From NCBI GenBank assembly GCA_030680695.1, contig JAUXUT010000149.1, forward strand, positions 496,001 to 560,000: a stretch of DNA of 64,000 bases, read 5' to 3'. The stretch is from a bacterium (lineage in GTDB: Bacteria; Patescibacteria; Paceibacteria; UBA9973; UBA6065). Below are positions 16,655 to 28,145 of this stretch, one piece after another (within the stretch, counting starts at the first letter, position 1; each line of letters begins with the position of its first letter). Both the position numbers and the translations under genes were made by a program. The notes beneath the pieces are model-generated. The model was not told the origin of the DNA. It worked only from the letters and a program-made list of their open reading frames with translations, and searched no databases.

Positions 16655-17796
16655 ATACCAAGAAATTCTCTCTTCGTCTCTTCCTTATGAGCACTGCGCA
16701 TGTATCTGCGCATTGATACCAACAATCCCAAAGCGAAAAATGATGTGATGAGGTGCGATCCGCCATAACTTGCGAACGGCAGGGTGATTCCTGTCACCGG
16801 CAAAAGACCAATGTTCATGCCAACGTTGATGAAAAAATGGGCCATGAACAATATGGATAAACCTAGGCCAAAAAGTATCTCAAAATTTCCCGCGCCGCGC
16901 CGCGCATTGGCAATGATGCGCCAGATAAGGGTACCGAAAGCACCGAAAAATAGTACGACACCTACGAATCCCCATTCCTCTGCAAATGCGGCAAACACAA
17001 AGTCTGTCTGGTATTCCGGCAAGAATTTAAGCTTAGACTGGGTTCCGTAGCCAATTCCCTTGCCCACAGCGCCACCGGAACCTACGGCAATTGTTGACTG
17101 GAAAGCGTTATATCCCGTATTTTGGATGTCCGACATCGGATGTATGAAGCTCACAATACGTGCCTTCTGATATTCTTGGAAACCAAAGTTCCAAAGCAAA
17201 CCAAAACATAGAGCACCGACCGCAAAAAGTATGGCCAGATGTTTCTTTGATATTCCGGATACGAGCACCATACCGAGCCACACAGCCGCGATAATGACCG
17301 CGCTTCCGAAGTCTGGTTGCATCGCGACCAAGGCGAAAAGCACAAAAGCATAAATACCAGAGATTATGATGTGGCGGATATTCGCAATCTCGATATGTCG
17401 ACGCGAGAAATACTTGGCAAGAATGAGGATCAGAAGAACCTTGGCAATGTCGGTTGGCTGTATGGAAAATAGACCAAGGCTTATCCAGCTCTTGGCGCCC
17501 TTGATTGCGGTCGTAGTGGCGAGCAAAACACCAAGAACCAATATCATGCCGGAAAACAGTGTCACAAGCACATTAGTACGCTTGAGAAACGACCAGTCTA
17601 TGTAACTTGTGACAAAAAACACGACCAGTGCCACAAAAAACCAAATGACCTGTTTCTCAAAGAAATAATTACTTTCCACAAACGAGTTCATTGTGACAAG
17701 ACCAAAAAGCACAAGTACAGACGCCGCTCCAAGTAGCGTCCAGTCCATATAACTGCGGGATATGCGCCTTCCGATGTCCTGTGCGATCTCTGTCAT
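16651..17796 (-). CDS. rodA: RodA/FtsW family SEDS glycosyltransferase
   Basis: A 381-residue protein with ten hydrophobic helices. SEDS hallmarks include the central KFLPEYQTDFVFAAFAEEWG loop, where Asp and Glu are catalytic or regulatory, and PFASYGGSHL near the C-terminus. SEDS proteins polymerise lipid II into glycan strands for elongation or division. I favour RodA because no ftsQAZ or mur cluster is near, but FtsW is possible. It follows the Cys-motif protein gene by 6 bp. Confidence 0.88.
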   Translation of the reverse strand: MTEIAQDIGRRISRSYMDWTLLGAASVLVLFGLVTMNSFVESNYFFEKQVIWFFVALVVFFVTSYIDWSFLKRTNVLVTLFSGMILVLGVLLATTTAIKGAKSWISLGLFSIQPTDIAKVLLILILAKYFSRRHIEIANIRHIIISGIYAFVLFALVAMQPDFGSAVIIAAVWLGMVLVSGISKKHLAILFAVGALCFGLLWNFGFQEYQKARIVSFIHPMSDIQNTGYNAFQSTIAVGSGGAVGKGIGYGTQSKLKFLPEYQTDFVFAAFAEEWGFVGVVLFFGAFGTLIWRIIANARRGAGNFEILFGLGLSILFMAHFFINVGMNIGLLPVTGITLPFASYGGSHLITSFFALGLLVSMRRYMRSAHKEETKREFLGI

Positions 17797-17802
17797 AGAA
17801 AG

Positions 17803-18558
17803 CTATCGGCTAGGTACGAAAAGAAGTTCTGATCTTACGACCTTTCTTGGAAAAGGCTCTGCCCATGTGAAATACAGAGTCTTAATCTCGCCCGGAGCAA
17901 TGGAATCAATAACGGTTTTGGAAAATGCTATGCGGTTGTCCGTCTCGTCATAAAGTATAAGGAAAGCATCCATACTTATCGCCGACAGATTCACGGAAAC
18001 ATTGCGGATTTTGGCTTCGGCTGAAGGTTTTGGGCCTTCAATCACATCGACTGTGAGACGCGAAAGTATGTTTATCTGTTCCGCAGGTTGCCACTGTGGA
18101 TTATCTGCGAACTCGAACGTGGTGCGAGTAGGTACACGAGACCCAGTCTGTATGCCGCCCTCGAATACAGGGAACCGTGCCCCAGCGGGCACATATGCCG
18201 TACCGGTCCTTTGGGAAACGAGTATACCTTCTGCGTCATACAACTTCATCGTGTATGGGAGTTTTGACGCCTCGGCGGATGGATTTGGATTTTGCACGTA
18301 GGCGATGGCGTTATATACACCCGGCACCACCCGCATGGAATATGTCCATAATACGCGCGGCGGGGCGAAATCTGCCGCGCAAAGCCTCTGACACTTGCCA
18401 CCGCAGTCCACGCCTCGTTCCCCACCGTTCTGCCTGCCATCAAAACATGTAGGTGCCTCGTACAAAGCAAAAAAGGTCGGTATACCTACAAAAATAACAA
18501 GCAAGCCGATTGCCGCGGCGAAATATCCATATTTACGTTTGGTCGACCAGGAGGCCAT
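17803..18558 (-). CDS. membrane-anchored protein with Cys-rich CxDGxxNxxExGVDCGGxC motif
   Basis: A 251-residue protein of unrecognised function. The start at 18558 places a transmembrane segment (about 10-32) at the N-terminus; an upstream ATG would read through a structured leader. The motif CFDGRQNGGERGVDCGGKC (residues 38-56) plus one more Cys resembles a Cys-rich module seen in Parcubacterial surface proteins and probably forms disulfides. The remaining ~190 residues look like an immunoglobulin-like beta-sandwich. It is probably extracytoplasmic. It sits just upstream of rodA. Confidence 0.65.
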   Translation of the reverse strand: MASWSTKRKYGYFAAAIGLLVIFVGIPTFFALYEAPTCFDGRQNGGERGVDCGGKCQRLCAADFAPPRVLWTYSMRVVPGVYNAIAYVQNPNPSAEASKLPYTMKLYDAEGILVSQRTGTAYVPAGARFPVFEGGIQTGSRVPTRTTFEFADNPQWQPAEQINILSRLTVDVIEGPKPSAEAKIRNVSVNLSAISMDAFLILYDETDNRIAFSKTVIDSIAPGEIKTLYFTWAEPFPRKVVRSELLFVPSR

Positions 18559-18589
18559 ATATGACAAGTATAAATGGAAAGAGGGACGG

Positions 18590-18692
18590 TGTATACAGCC
18601 TTCTCGCAACCCGTCCTCGGCTCATGTCTGTCAAGGAAAGACCTTTGACAGACATTTCACCTGCGTAGGTTTCTCGACGGCTGTATACAACG
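18590..18692 (-). promoter_or_regulatory. nested inverted-repeat leader structure
   Basis: The outer arms GTATACAGCC / GGCTGTATAC (10 bp, exact) enclose about 80 nt. At the centre is an 11-bp stem ATGTCTGTCAA / TTGACAGACAT. Between them lies a symmetric internal region of roughly 23 nt on each side containing two CGAGAA copies. It lies in the 5' leader of the Cys-motif membrane protein gene (start 18558) and could be a cis-regulatory RNA. Confidence 0.5.
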
Positions 18693-18721
18693 TCCCTTTC
18701 TTTATACTTTTTAGATAAAAG

Positions 18722-18745
18722 AAAAGCCCGCGTGAACGCGAGCTG
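18722..18745 (-). terminator. intrinsic terminator or attenuator in leader
   Basis: On the minus strand GCTCGCG-TTCA-CGCGGGC is followed by TTTTCTTTT. It lies about 45 nt downstream of the predicted start from the consensus promoter at 18792-18820, so it may release a small RNA of about 65 nt or attenuate the downstream gene. Confidence 0.6.
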
Positions 18746-18791
18746 TAGAGAGTATCTAACCAACTCCTTAAAAACTCATCCTTATCTATAT

Positions 18792-18820
18792 ATTATACAC
18801 CCACAGGAGCTATTTGTCAA
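18792..18820 (-). promoter_or_regulatory. consensus sigma70-type promoter
   Basis: On the minus strand TTGACA (18820-18815), a 17-bp spacer and TATAAT (18797-18792) match both consensus hexamers perfectly. The predicted start is near 18785. It drives a short leader with an early terminator ahead of the gene at 17803-18558. Confidence 0.8.
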
Positions 18821-18857
18821 TACCCCTCCCCACCCCTCTGTTAAGCCGTTATTTCCA

Positions 18858-18900
18858 AGAAAAAGCCGCCCGGCTAAATTAATAGCGGGCGGCTTTTTCT
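18858..18900 (-). terminator. rRNA operon terminator
   Basis: A 15-bp stem AGAAAAAGCCGCCCG / CGGGCGGCTTTTTCT with a 13-nt loop follows the 5S gene. T-runs occur on both strands, so it should also stop plus-strand transcription. Confidence 0.9.
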
Positions 18901-18910
18901 ATTGAATCCT

Positions 18911-19027
<117 letters not shown>

Positions 19028-19152
19028 GATTCAATTTTTATTCGAATCCTGAATCAATCTTTATCGCAAAAGGTATTACAAACTATATTAGGACATCAGC
19101 TGCACGACTCGCGTCGTGCGTGCCCTGCCATAGGCAGGACATAGTGACTATT

Positions 19153-22472
<3,320 letters not shown>

Positions 22473-22479
22473 TAGGAAA

Positions 22480-22782
22480 TTTAAAAACCACTAAACTAAT
22501 GTCTATACAATTTGTTACCTTTTGCTGCGTTTCCTTTCCGGGGAAACGCAGGATTTATCCGACACGATCTAACGTATCGGATAGCCACCTCTTCGCTCTT
22601 GAAAAGACCTCCGGTCCAAAGTTTTATCAATGGCCGAAAAGACTAACGAGGGTGGGATTCAGTTTTCAAATAACACTCCAATAAATGAAAATCCGCTCTA
22701 CCTTGAGAGCGGACGAAAAGGGCCAACTTAATGGCCTATCTCGTTCGCGCTTTCGGTGAATTGATAACCATATTTGGAGGTA
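22480..22782 (-). other. 23S leader without a gene
   Basis: About 300 nt between the rRNA promoter and 23S hold no ORF I can support. It has two terminator-like hairpins: GGCC-attaagtt-GGCC plus CTTTT (about 22718-22735), and TCCGCTC/GAGCGGA followed by TTTTC (about 22690-22713). It also has a TTTGAAAACTGAAT stretch like those in 16S-23S spacers, and the hairpins CTGCGTTTCC/GGAAACGCAG and CCGATACG/CGTGTCGG. No tRNA or 16S is found. Confidence 0.6.
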
Positions 22783-22788
22783 GAGCTA

Positions 22789-22816
22789 AGTATATTCATA
22801 GCGGAAAAATAGTCAA
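22789..22816 (-). promoter_or_regulatory. promoter of the 23S-5S operon
   Basis: On the minus strand TTGACT (22816-22811), a 16-bp spacer and TATACT (22794-22789). The start is predicted near 22782, giving a leader of about 310 nt before 23S. Confidence 0.75.
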
Positions 22817-22846
22817 GCCCTTCTATATTAATTACAGTCTGGGATG

Positions 22847-22876
22847 AGAAAACCGCCTTGATGAGGGCGGTTTTCT
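22847..22876 (-). terminator. bidirectional intrinsic terminator
   Basis: AGAAAACCGCC / GGGCGGTTTTCT hairpin with T-runs on both sides. It ends the minus-strand gene at 22910-23608 just before the rRNA promoter. Confidence 0.85.
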
Positions 22877-22909
22877 TTATATAGCTGGCCCCAGTAAAGA
22901 AACTTGGGA

Positions 22910-23608
22910 CTAACCGTTGTGATGATGGTCTGCGATTTCCTGTCGGAGCTTCTCTACGTATCGAGCCGCAGCTTCCTGGCCACCGAGGCCAAAAGCGAGT
23001 CCGAATGCGAGCGAGAGAGCGACGATGACGCCGGTGAAGAGAGTCTGGATGAATCCAACCGCGATACCGAGCTGCATAAGCGCAGCAAGGAGGGCAAAGA
23101 TCCAGATAGACCACTTGGTGACCGCACCGAGGAATGGAGCGGACTTCACGCCTGCCGCCTTGGCTGATCCAACAACGACCTTCTTGAGAGCCTCCGCAAT
23201 GACGATAGCCACAAGGAGGATGAGCACTGCCACTATCACCTGAGGGAGATAGAGGAGAACAACACTCTGAAGGAAGACATTCACCTGGTTGAGGCCGAGA
23301 ACCTCGAACGAAGCAATGAGGAACGCCACAATGACAAACCACTTGACTAGGCCGCCGATGAAAGCGCCCGAGTTAAGCTCGAAGCCAGCGCGTCGGACGA
23401 CTGCGCCAAATCCGGCTTGTTCAAGAGCTGTATCCAGCTTCAACGACTTGATGAGCTGAGAGATAAGCTTAGCCACGAGCGATGCCACAATCCATCCGAT
23501 GATGAATATGACAACCGCTATGAAAAGTTTCGGGATAAACACAGAGAGACCGCTCCAGATTCCCTGGAAAGCCTCATTTATCGTGTTTACCCAAATTTGC
23601 AATGCCAT
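22910..23608 (-). CDS. mechanosensitive-channel-type TM-helix protein
   Basis: A 232-residue protein with four to five hydrophobic helices. It matches the conserved TM-helix repeat of MscS-like proteins: FIIGWIVASLVAKLI (about 36-50), LEQAGFGAVVRRAGF, and a C-terminal FGLAFGLGGQEAAARYVEKL that resembles the pore-lining Gly/Ala helix of MscS. The beta-domain of true MscS is absent; the protein ends in ADHHHNG. A channel or osmotic role is plausible but inferred. Confidence 0.8.
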   Translation of the reverse strand: MALQIWVNTINEAFQGIWSGLSVFIPKLFIAVVIFIIGWIVASLVAKLISQLIKSLKLDTALEQAGFGAVVRRAGFELNSGAFIGGLVKWFVIVAFLIASFEVLGLNQVNVFLQSVVLLYLPQVIVAVLILLVAIVIAEALKKVVVGSAKAAGVKSAPFLGAVTKWSIWIFALLAALMQLGIAVGFIQTLFTGVIVALSLAFGLAFGLGGQEAAARYVEKLRQEIADHHHNG

Positions 23609-23656
23609 AAATAAATTAAACTATGGATAAAATCGGGACAGCTTAATTATAGCAAC

Positions 23657-24283
23657 CTAGCGACCGGAAATGCCGATCTTGTCCACAAGTACCTCGTGTG
23701 GGAAATCGAGCACATCACGGACCAACCTATCGTTCATGCCTACGCGATATGCAAAATCAGGGGCCGAGAGGGTCGCATAACGAATGTCCTTGCCTATATC
23801 AGATTCAATAGACTTCACCACACGGTCGAGGGACGAAGTATTCACATTATCCCCCACCACAAACAAGTCGAGGCGACTCTCGGGATTCTTGGTGAAAACA
23901 CCTGCCATAAGAACAGCCTTGATGCGGCCAGTCTTCTCGATCCTCTTGACTATCTTCTTGCGCTCGAGGGAATGCGTCCGAACCAGAAAATCAGATAACG
24001 CGTCGGCATATACAAACTTGGTGTCGAGGACAAAAGCCTTCTCCCTCGTTTTCTTCGCTACCATTCTCTTACCCTTCTTTACCTGAACCGTCCTTATGAC
24101 GGATGTTTTCTTCACAAGGCCAGCCTTTATGAGCTCGGATATTTCTGTATTGATATCGCGAGGCTTTGCACCAAGCTTTGTGGACAACATTCCAACATCA
24201 AAAGCGGTACCTGGGTTGAATAGGAAAAGCCTCATAGCCTTTACCTTATGTTCTGAACCAAATATCCGTGCAAGCGTATCCAT
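23657..24283 (-). CDS. winged-helix protein with nucleotidyltransferase-like C-terminus
   Basis: A 208-residue protein. Residues 1-65 look like a winged helix (LFLFNPGTAFDVGMLSTKL, then EISELIKAGLVKKTS), followed by a basic beta-hairpin (KKGKRMVAKKTREK). Residues about 115-205 resemble a minimal MNT-type nucleotidyltransferase fold (KAVLMAGVFTKNPESRLDLFVVGD). The usual GSxxxGxxxxxSDxD signature is degraded, since SRLDLF has only one acidic residue, so catalysis is doubtful. A DNA-binding regulator is the best guess. Confidence 0.6.
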   Translation of the reverse strand: MDTLARIFGSEHKVKAMRLFLFNPGTAFDVGMLSTKLGAKPRDINTEISELIKAGLVKKTSVIRTVQVKKGKRMVAKKTREKAFVLDTKFVYADALSDFLVRTHSLERKKIVKRIEKTGRIKAVLMAGVFTKNPESRLDLFVVGDNVNTSSLDRVVKSIESDIGKDIRYATLSAPDFAYRVGMNDRLVRDVLDFPHEVLVDKIGISGR

Positions 24284-24330
24284 GTTGGTATTACTGTGTG
24301 ATTAATTAAGTGCAGTATATCATAAGGGTA

Positions 24331-24370
24331 GCAACGAAAAGCCCGCGCTTTGCGCGGGCTTTTCGTTGCT
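24331..24370 (-). terminator. terminator of rplJ-rplL
   Basis: An 18-bp perfect stem GCAACGAAAAGCCCGCGC / GCGCGGGCTTTTCGTTGC with a short loop. It lies 28 bp past the rplL stop and has T-runs on both strands. Confidence 0.9.
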
Positions 24371-24397
24371 TTGGCCGGTGGCCAAAAGCATTTAGTG

Positions 24398-24772
24398 TTA
24401 CTTGAGGGTAACCTTTCCGCCTGCTGCCTCGATGTCCTTCTTGAGCTTCTCTGCATCCTCCTTCTTCATGCCCTCCTTGAGCACCTTTGGAGCACTGTCT
24501 ACAAGGTCCTTTGCCTCCTTGAGACCAAGTCCGAGAGCCTCCTTGACGACCTTGATAACACTGATCTTTGAAGCGCCGCCGTCGGTGAGCTCTACATTGA
24601 ATGTAGACTTCTCCTCGCCTGCCGCCGCACCTGCCGCTGGAGCCGCGACTGCGACTGCCTGTGCCGATACGCCGAACTTGGTCTCGAGGAACTTAACGAG
24701 CTCGTGGAGGTCGAGCACCGTCATGGTGTCGAGAGTATCAACGATTGCCTTGAACTTTGCTGGGGTTTCCAT
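24398..24772 (-). CDS. rplL: 50S ribosomal protein L7/L12
   Basis: A 124-residue protein. The N-terminal dimerisation helices (about 1-35) are followed by an Ala/Gly hinge (AVAAPAAGAAAG). The C-terminal factor-binding domain has KISVIKVVKEALGLGLKEAKDLVD and ends GGKVTLK. It forms the stalk that recruits translational GTPases. It follows rplJ by 31 bp in the usual order. Confidence 0.97.
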   Translation of the reverse strand: METPAKFKAIVDTLDTMTVLDLHELVKFLETKFGVSAQAVAVAAPAAGAAAGEEKSTFNVELTDGGASKISVIKVVKEALGLGLKEAKDLVDSAPKVLKEGMKKEDAEKLKKDIEAAGGKVTLK

Positions 24773-24803
24773 GGTTTTAAATTTCCGAAAATTATAATGC
24801 TAA

Positions 24804-25295
24804 TTAAGCCTGCTTCTTCTTTGCTATCTCGCTTGCCGCCATGACAAATCCCTGTATAGGAGAATTGATGAGGTTTACGATCTGAGCGTAGAGTGTCTTC
24901 TTATCTGGGATCGAAGCGTATTCAATGACTTCCTCTTTGGTGATGTACTTTCCGTCGAAGATTCCTCCGAGAATTGAAAGCATGTCCTTGTTCTTCCTAA
25001 GGAACGCTCCTACTTCGCGAGAAGTAGCGAGGTTGTCCGCGCTATATGCAACGGCCACGCCTTCGGTCATTTCTGGTCGGGTTCCCTCGAGCTTCGCGGC
25101 ATCTAGCGCGCGATTCATGAGGGTCTTCTTGGCGACGAGGTATCCGACACCCTGGGACTTGAAGCCCATGCGCATCGCAACCGCGTCGTTCACCTTGAGG
25201 CCCTTGAAGCCTACGAAGACCACTCCTTTCGAATCCTTGAAAATTGTTTCGAGGTCCGAGAATAGTTCCTTCTTCCTGTCTTTGCTAAGTGCCAT
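24804..25295 (-). CDS. rplJ: 50S ribosomal protein L10
   Basis: A 163-residue protein starting MALSKDRKKELFSDLE. The start at 25295 is chosen because the upstream in-frame codons belong to the structured leader. The conserved VGFKGLKVNDAVAMR segment and the C-terminal helix that carries L7/L12 dimers are present. It anchors the ribosomal stalk. It is transcribed from the promoter at 25488-25516 with rplL. Confidence 0.96.
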   Translation of the reverse strand: MALSKDRKKELFSDLETIFKDSKGVVFVGFKGLKVNDAVAMRMGFKSQGVGYLVAKKTLMNRALDAAKLEGTRPEMTEGVAVAYSADNLATSREVGAFLRKNKDMLSILGGIFDGKYITKEEVIEYASIPDKKTLYAQIVNLINSPIQGFVMAASEIAKKKQA

Positions 25296-25299
25296 TATG

Positions 25300-25481
25300 T
25301 GGTGATCTTTAGCTGCTGATAAAAAGGCGCGGCCGTCCCTTGCGGGAGCGGCCGGTGGAATTGAGAGCAGACCCATTACGGAACTGCTTTCGACCTCGGC
25401 GGGCTTTCCTACCCTCTGCTCGTGCTTTGGGTTATGGATTATGGCTCTGTTACGAGCCGCCGCGCTTTCTCCGGCCTTGTG
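25300..25481 (-). promoter_or_regulatory. probable L10 leader with attenuator hairpin
   Basis: The ~186-nt leader of rplJ is GC-rich and has no ORF of its own. GAGCAGA (about 25430) pairs with TCTGCTC (about 25370). The distal GGCCG-ctCCC-gcaa-GGGa-CGGCC hairpin followed by CTTTTT (25321-25354) is a good intrinsic terminator just before the start codon. By analogy with L10 leaders in other bacteria, L10 or L10(L12)4 may bind here and tune expression. Confidence 0.65.
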
Positions 25482-25487
25482 AGGTAC

Positions 25488-25516
25488 AGATTAACGGATT
25501 CCTAGGAATTTGGCAA
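25488..25516 (-). promoter_or_regulatory. rplJ-rplL promoter
   Basis: On the minus strand TTGCCA (25516-25511), a 17-bp spacer and TAATCT (25493-25488). It overlaps the stop codon of the upstream hydrolase gene. The predicted start is near 25481. Confidence 0.65.
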
Positions 25517-28145
25517 CCACGCCGATGATTAGGTGAATGAATGAACGCAGCCTGAAAAATGGTGATGCAATCTGATCAGGCTCTTCTGTATCAATGACAT
25601 CAGGGACTGATACTGGAACTGGTTCAGACGCGGACGCAATAACATTACCGACGTGAGGCTCTTCAGGTGTATATATGCTGTCTATAATAATTAATGGATC
25701 TTCGGTGTTGCGCTGTCTTGCTCTGCCACTTGCACTTCCTCTTTCCTTTCTTGTTTGGTTGATAATCGGCTCGTCTATAACTGGCGATACCATTGGGACA
25801 AAGTCGTCGTCCTGAATAATCTCATCGATTATTCCATCGCCTTCCATATCGACGAGCAGAGCTGGAGGAGAATAGGTGTCACCAAAATCTATGTCTACTA
25901 CTGTGGAAGATGCCATGGCTATATCCGTAAACATATATCCATCAATATCCACCGATATATGCTGATATTCTTGGCCATCATTATCTGGGATTTCGTCGAC
26001 ATCAACAGATGAATCCTTAACTATTCTTATTAACCCGGTCCTTTTAATCGCCTCTGGCTCTGGTAAAGACACGTACCACACAGAACCGAACTGCCGAGCG
26101 TCCGCATCTACACCTTCTTCAACCTCTAATGCGTGGGTATCTGAATACAGGTAGATCTCTCGTTTATCAACAAGTGTCTCCGGAAGATATGGTGCATCGT
26201 CGAACGGGTCCATTCCTGAGTAAGCGGGCGCGCTTAAAACATTTTTAATAAGGTTCCTGACTTCTGGAACTTCAAGAATGTCTGCGTGGTACCTGTTCTT
26301 TGCGAGCCCTCGCCCAGATGCCTCCAGGTCGAAAGTGTATTGGCTCACATTAGCAAACGCTGGCATTGCTAGTGCGCTATGCAACATAACCGTGCCGTCC
26401 CCATCAGTCGAGAACATTGGTTTATAACCGAAGATTCGCCTCCCGTATGACCAACCATCCTGGTATTTAATCCCTGTCACGGTCTCCCTTCCCCATCCTG
26501 CGATCTGTATAAGATTTATGACTGGCGGCACGACCCAATCGTCAAAATATGCGTGGGTTTCAGCTGCTTTCTGGATGAGGTTTGAATTCAAGATGCTTGG
26601 AGAATTAAGGTTCCGAGCATCCGGAGCTGAACGCTCATCACTCCCGGCAAAGAATCCATAAATCTCACCGAGCGTCGATATACTGTTGCCGAAAATCTGC
26701 CTGAGATTTACGACTGAAGCATGTGAAGAAGACGTGCTAATTGATATTAGAGGCCTCTCGTCTAGTTCCATATATCGTTGCGATGGAAGCAGGTTGTATG
26801 CCGATGACATGTTCTGGCCGAGAGCCCTCGAAGCGGCGGTGGATGCCAATAAAGGTATACCTTCAGCGAAACCATGAAGAAGCGAGCCTATGGCTTGAGG
26901 CGTACCTATTTGTGGCACCGCAACAAATAAGATCCTGTCGATAAGACTCTCTTTGCTTTTGGTCTGAAGATAGTCTGTCAGTATCTTTGCGACTATGCCT
27001 CCATTAGAATGAGCGACAATTCCCACCCTTCCGGTGTACGAGCTGGATGCCATTGATCGTATAGTGTCGACAAGCGACCCAGGAGATTCATTTGAAACCA
27101 GAGACCTTGGATCAAGCCGCCAGTCATATGCAAAGGCTTCCCATCGCTCTATTTTTCCCGATTCTTGCATTGATTCCATATCAGACAAGAACGAACGATA
27201 AATATTAGGTCCCGAATTGTTGAGGAACACCTCCGCTATGACGTCTTGCGGCAACACATACACATCCTCGATACTATTGCCGAACTCATCAAGATAGAGC
27301 TTTTCTACATCCTTATTTCGATTGGGCTCCCAAAGACGGTTCTCGTTACCGTCATCGGAAACATATAACCTAGAGGCCTTCAATCCGGGCAAAAACAGGA
27401 TGCTTGAACAACAGGTTGGGGCGCCGTCTGTCAAAAACGGTAAAACCGTCGCAGAACCATATACATTTGCACCTCGTCCCCAAGGATGAAACGCGAGGTG
27501 ATATGGGCCTGAATTATGTCCCCAGTAATTGTTTGGCGCATCCGCGTATTGGCCGTCTTCGACATACAACCCATGGTGGCCACCAGCAGCTATACTGCTC
27601 CATTCCATGGTGAAACTCGAGTCACCGTTATCTCCACCATACACACTTATGGAATGCCCTGGTATGTCACTGAACGAGGAACTTGATATCCGCGCGTTCG
27701 CCCCGTACACTCCAACCCCCTGAATCATGCGGCGAAGGCTCGTTTCAGTGATATCGATAGATGCCCCATCAAACCCCTGGATCGACCTTACACCGTCTAT
27801 GGTTGCGTGTGTGATTGATATCGTTCCGCCAAAAGACATTAAACTACCCGTGCGCCATAGTTCATTATCAGAAAACTGTGAACTTAAAGATGTGGTTGCG
27901 TTGGTCTGTCCATCTACAATCAAACTTCCAAGAACGATAATGGAACCCTCCCCGAATATGACCGATGCTCCAGCCTCAATGACGACTGACGCCCCCTCTT
28001 CGATTATTGTCGGGGTTGAGATGATATAAGGACTACCAGCAACGTCCCATCGCATGTCACCAGCTATGGTTTCTGGTGCTGTAGTCTGGGCTTCGGCGTT
28101 TAAAACCCAAAAGAAACTAGCGATCGACAGTAGCAGAACGAGCAC
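25491..28145 (-). CDS. secreted LCAT-like alpha/beta-hydrolase with N-terminal beta-helix region
   Basis: A large surface protein of about 884 residues. I place the start at a GTG (28145), giving an immediate signal sequence (VLVLLLSIASFFWVLNAEA). The longer frame to 28262 reads an Arg/Ser-rich stretch that is the out-of-frame image of a small ORF. About 190 residues resemble a parallel beta-helix (ASVVIEAGASVIFGEGSIIVLGS), followed by an LCAT/lipase-type hydrolase with FLPGLKASRLY, the nucleophile elbow GIVAHSNGGIVA and later DGDGTVMLHSA. A hydrophobic C-terminal tail (RLRSFIHLIIGVVAKFLG) may anchor it. Substrate unknown; lipid or ester hydrolysis is inferred. Confidence 0.75.
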   Translation of the reverse strand: MLVLLLSIASFFWVLNAEAQTTAPETIAGDMRWDVAGSPYIISTPTIIEEGASVVIEAGASVIFGEGSIIVLGSLIVDGQTNATTSLSSQFSDNELWRTGSLMSFGGTISITHATIDGVRSIQGFDGASIDITETSLRRMIQGVGVYGANARISSSSFSDIPGHSISVYGGDNGDSSFTMEWSSIAAGGHHGLYVEDGQYADAPNNYWGHNSGPYHLAFHPWGRGANVYGSATVLPFLTDGAPTCCSSILFLPGLKASRLYVSDDGNENRLWEPNRNKDVEKLYLDEFGNSIEDVYVLPQDVIAEVFLNNSGPNIYRSFLSDMESMQESGKIERWEAFAYDWRLDPRSLVSNESPGSLVDTIRSMASSSYTGRVGIVAHSNGGIVAKILTDYLQTKSKESLIDRILFVAVPQIGTPQAIGSLLHGFAEGIPLLASTAASRALGQNMSSAYNLLPSQRYMELDERPLISISTSSSHASVVNLRQIFGNSISTLGEIYGFFAGSDERSAPDARNLNSPSILNSNLIQKAAETHAYFDDWVVPPVINLIQIAGWGRETVTGIKYQDGWSYGRRIFGYKPMFSTDGDGTVMLHSALAMPAFANVSQYTFDLEASGRGLAKNRYHADILEVPEVRNLIKNVLSAPAYSGMDPFDDAPYLPETLVDKREIYLYSDTHALEVEEGVDADARQFGSVWYVSLPEPEAIKRTGLIRIVKDSSVDVDEIPDNDGQEYQHISVDIDGYMFTDIAMASSTVVDIDFGDTYSPPALLVDMEGDGIIDEIIQDDDFVPMVSPVIDEPIINQTRKERGSASGRARQRNTEDPLIIIDSIYTPEEPHVGNVIASASEPVPVSVPDVIDTEEPDQIASPFFRLRSFIHLIIGVVAKFLGIR

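Noticed and set aside
22728..23342. A 204-residue minus-strand frame overlapping the MscS-type gene and rRNA promoter.
   Set aside because: It is Arg/Cys/Ser-rich, out of frame with a well-supported membrane protein, and runs into the terminator and promoter.
23657..24283. Active nucleotidyltransferase (MNT/HEPN-type toxin-antitoxin half).
   Set aside because: The catalytic GS...DxD signature is degenerate and no HEPN partner gene adjoins it.
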